Assembly (NCBI GenBank): GCA_003486385.1
Contig: DNFT01000112.1
Span: 49,295 to 77,406, forward strand
From: Eubacterium sp.
GTDB taxonomy: Bacteria > Bacillota > Clostridia > Lachnospirales > Lachnospiraceae
DNA length: 28,112 bases
Reading direction: 5' to 3'
In this document: positions 25,575 to 28,112 of the stretch, in pieces
Layout: every line of letters starts with the position of its first letter
How positions within the stretch are numbered: the first letter of the stretch is position 1
Translations under genes and position numbers: made by a program
The notes under the pieces: model-generated
The model's input: only the letters and a program-made list of their open reading frames with translations
Databases searched by the model: none
Told to the model about the DNA's origin: nothing

Positions 25575-25589
25575 TCCAAGGGAGGATGT

Positions 25590-26495
25590 ATGGGATATCG
25601 CAACATAAAGATTGATAGTTCTGTAGGTTTACACATTAAAAATGACCAGTTAGTTATAGGTGATAAAGAAATCAGTTTTCCGCTTGAGGATATCAATTGT
25701 GTTTTGATAGAAAATCAATCTGTCGCGGTATCCGCATATATGCTTCAAAAATTCGCAAGCCAAGGGATTGCACTGTATGTGTGTGATGAAAGACATCTAC
25801 CTAATGCTGTGCTTTTGCCTATGGTTAAGCACAGCAGACATTTCAAAATGCTCACAAAACAGATGGAAGTCGGAAAGCCGCTGATTAAGCGGCTTTGGCA
25901 GCAAATTATTATATTCAAGATAAAAAATCAGGCGTTATGTCTTAAAAACATAGGCTTTTCCTCTGAATATGAAAAATTACTTTCCATGACAAAAGAGGTG
26001 CAATCGGGAGATAAGACACATGTTGAGGCAAAGGCGGCGGCATATTATTTCCGTATTTTGTACGGCGAAGGCTTTACAAGAGCAGATGAATGTATTGTTA
26101 ATTCTGCAATGAATTATGCTTACGCCATAATAAGGGGGCTGATTGCAAGGTCGATTGTGTGCTATGGTTTAGAACCGTCGATTGGAATGTTTCATCATAG
26201 CGAGTTGAATAGCTTTAATCTGGCGGATGACCTTATTGAAGTGTTTAGACCATTGGTTGATTTATATGTTGCAAGTTATTTTGATATGTCTGAGGTGGAT
26301 GCAGATTTAACACCGCAGATAAAAAGAGATTTGTTTAATATAATTAACTATGATATGTCACTGAAAGGAGAGAAGCGCATCATAAGCAATTGTATTGATA
26401 TACTTGTTTATAGTTACAATGGAGCGATTCAAGGCAACAGAACGGACTTAGAACTTCCTGAATTAATACCTTTGCAGGTGCATAGCTATGAATAA
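25590..26495 (+). CDS. cas1: CRISPR integrase Cas1
   Basis: This 301-residue metal-dependent integrase works with Cas2 to insert new spacers. It shows the usual Cas1 layout: a beta-rich N-terminal domain with LLPMVKHSRH and a helical catalytic domain holding YYFRILYGEGFTR (Glu), GMFHHSELNSFNLADD (His) and LIEVFRPLVD (acidic). Those residues match the metal site of type II Cas1. GGGAGG lies about five bases ahead of the ATG at 25590, and the gene begins 15 nt after cas9. It overlaps cas2 by eight bases. With all motifs intact, adaptation is probably functional. Confidence 0.96.
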   Translation: MGYRNIKIDSSVGLHIKNDQLVIGDKEISFPLEDINCVLIENQSVAVSAYMLQKFASQGIALYVCDERHLPNAVLLPMVKHSRHFKMLTKQMEVGKPLIKRLWQQIIIFKIKNQALCLKNIGFSSEYEKLLSMTKEVQSGDKTHVEAKAAAYYFRILYGEGFTRADECIVNSAMNYAYAIIRGLIARSIVCYGLEPSIGMFHHSELNSFNLADDLIEVFRPLVDLYVASYFDMSEVDADLTPQIKRDLFNIINYDMSLKGEKRIISNCIDILVYSYNGAIQGNRTDLELPELIPLQVHSYE

Positions 26496-26808
26496 ATTTA
26501 TGAGACTTATGGTATTTTTTGACTTGCCGGTTGTGAAGGATAGAGATAGAAAAGCAGCAGCTAAATTTCGCAGATTCCTATTAAAAGATGGCTATGTAAT
26601 GGTGCAATGGTCGGTGTACTCAAGACTTTGCAACGGTTCGGATTCAATAGAGACACATAAGCAACGTCTTAAACAAAATCTTCCTCAAAAAGGTTCGGTT
26701 CGTTGCCTTATATTGTCTGAAAAACAATATTCCTCTATAGATATTCTATTAGGGACATCAACATTTCATGATTTGGATGAATCGACGGACTTGATAAATA
26801 TTTTTTGA
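26488..26808 (+). CDS. cas2: CRISPR adaptation protein Cas2
   Basis: This 106-residue protein has the Cas2 ferredoxin-like fold: MRLMVFFDLPVVKDRDRKAA with the first-strand Asp, then FLLKDGYVMVQWSVYSRLC and the C-terminal GSVRCLILSEKQYSSIDILLG. Cas2 dimers hold two Cas1 dimers together during spacer insertion. The start overlaps the end of cas1 by eight bases, so translation is coupled. It ends the cas operon, 54 nt before a strong terminator. Confidence 0.95.
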   Translation: MNKFMRLMVFFDLPVVKDRDRKAAAKFRRFLLKDGYVMVQWSVYSRLCNGSDSIETHKQRLKQNLPQKGSVRCLILSEKQYSSIDILLGTSTFHDLDESTDLINIF

Positions 26809-26862
26809 AAAAAGAGTATTATAAGAGAGATAGAGTGCAATTTTCTAAGATTTTTTTAGATG

Positions 26863-26900
26863 AAAAATCCCCGTGAACATATATAAACACGGGGATTTTT
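26863..26900. terminator. Bidirectional terminator between cas2 and array
   Basis: AAAAATCCCCGTG (26863-26875) and CACGGGGATTTTT (26888-26900) form a perfect 13-bp stem with T runs on both strands. It can stop the cas mRNA going right and the array transcript going left, which fits an array read on the minus strand. Confidence 0.92.
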
Positions 26901-26908
26901 CGTTCCCT

Positions 26909-28112
26909 ATTATATCATACCAAGCGATAACCGGGAACAACAACAAACTCGTCTGTGAAGTACGCTTCCAGCGATTATATCATACCAAGCGATAACCGGG
27001 AACAACAACGGAACACCTACCTTTTGGAGCGGTAACTTAATTATATCATACCAAGCGATAACCGGGAACAACAACACCGACAGCATACATTGTGATTTAC
27101 CACCAATTATATCATACCAAGCGATAACCGGGAACAACAACTCTCCATAACTAAAGGAAACAGTATTTGTTATTATATCATACCAAGCGATAACCGGGAA
27201 CAACAACCTAAACTACTATATCTTGGTGACAAAAAAATTATATCATACCAAGCGATAACCGGGAACAACAACTGAAAGCACTTGCAAGAACTTCAACGTC
27301 CAATTATATCATACCAAGCGATAACCGGGAACAACAACTATTACGGCATTGAAACACTTAACCTGTACATTATATCATACCAAGCGATAACCGGGAACAA
27401 CAACTGACCGTGAAAAAGTCATAATTGACAAAAAATTATATCATACCAAGCGATAACCGGGAACAACAACAAGTATCTTTGAAAAGTTCATCTGTCAATT
27501 ATTATATCATACCAAGCGATAACCGGGAACAACAACTTCATTGTAAATGGTCAGGAAAATGATGTTATTATATCATACCAAGCGATAACCGGGAACAACA
27601 ACTGGGCTCGTTATACATAAAACCACTCCTTTATTATATCATACCAAGCGATAACCGGGAACAACAACAGCAAGCAAGGTGTTTGAGTTCTACACAGATT
27701 ATATCATACCAAGCGATAACCGGGAACAACAACAAGCGGAGAGTATCAGAATTCCTAACTCCATTATATCATACCAAGCGATAACCGGGAACAACAACTT
27801 GCGTAACCAGTCAAACAACCGCTTCTGTATTATATCATACCAAGCGATAACCGGGAACAACAACCATGTTAATGGCTATGCCGGGACGGCTTGCATTATA
27901 TCATACCAAGCGATAACCGGGAACAACAACTCGAAACAGCAGTAAAAGAGAAAAGGGCAGATTATATCATACCAAGCGATAACCGGGAACAACAACGGAT
28001 TTCACGCACGATTTCCAGTTTATCAATTATATCATACCAAGCGATAACCGGGAACAACAACGTTCCTTCCCTTCTTTCAACGCTGCAAGGTATTATATCA
28101 TACCAAGCGATA
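26909..28112 (-). CRISPR. Type II-C CRISPR array, 36-bp repeats, runs off window
   Basis: Eighteen full repeats start at 26909, 26974, 27040, 27106, 27172, 27237, 27303, 27369, 27435, 27501, 27567, 27633, 27698, 27763, 27829, 27895, 27961 and 28026; a nineteenth (28092) is cut after 21 bases. All are identical by eye, including the one nearest cas2. There are 18 different spacers, 13 of 30 nt and 5 of 29 nt. In crRNA sense (minus strand) the repeat starts GTTGTTGTTCCCGG and ends GGTATGATATAAT. The tracrRNA anti-repeat fixes this direction. The end carries a perfect extended -10 box (TGATATAAT), so each repeat can start transcription of the next spacer. No spacer source was identified. Confidence 0.98.

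Noticed and set aside
26910..27206. Minus-strand frame of 98 residues with a repeated LLFPVIAWYDII
   Set aside because: It is a translation of CRISPR repeats; the period follows the 66-bp repeat unit and there is no ribosome site.
27679..27945. Plus-strand frame of 88 residues with repeated IISYQAITGNNN
   Set aside because: It is also a translation of the CRISPR array.

Overview
The window looks like chromosome of a pectin-using gut Firmicute of the family Lachnospiraceae, perhaps close to Lachnospira/Eubacterium eligens. The grounds are strong AGGAGG ribosome sites, sigma-A type promoters, a large cell-surface PL9-like pectate lyase, and AT-rich coding sequence. No rRNA or marker gene is present, so the species is an inference.

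Layout. (1) 1-8200 is ordinary chromosome: a secreted, wall- or membrane-anchored pectate lyase, an AI-2E family membrane protein, and ilvN-ilvC for branched-chain amino acids behind a structured leader RNA. Each unit ends in a clear intrinsic terminator. (2) 8250-9190 is a control region with two small helix-turn-helix genes. One is on the minus strand. The other starts the defence operon and overlaps its next gene. Between them lie inverted repeats placed on promoter elements. (3) 9158-21707 is a tightly packed plus-strand operon that I read as an Ssp-type DNA phosphorothioation system: SspD-like PAPS-reductase-family enzyme, SspB-like DUF4007 protein, SspC-like large ATPase, SspA-like cysteine desulfurase and SspE-like DUF262/DUF1524 effector. 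It is followed by a module I cannot name fully: a 50-residue protein, a DndD-like SMC ATPase and a 168-residue protein. (4) 21875-28112 is a complete type II-C CRISPR-Cas locus: tracrRNA, cas9, cas1, cas2, a bidirectional terminator and an array with 18 full repeats plus one cut by the window end.

How the parts work together. Sulfur would pass from cysteine through SspA to SspD, and SspB/C/D would place it on the DNA backbone. SspE would then attack unmodified invading DNA after sensing the host mark; the DndD-like module may add a second effector or a variant modification step. In the CRISPR locus the anti-repeat fixes the array as transcribed on the minus strand, towards cas2. Every repeat then ends in a perfect extended -10 box, so each spacer probably has its own promoter, as in Neisseria type II-C arrays. 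cas9 starts only 17 nt after the tracrRNA terminator stem, so its mRNA may come from read-through of the tracrRNA.
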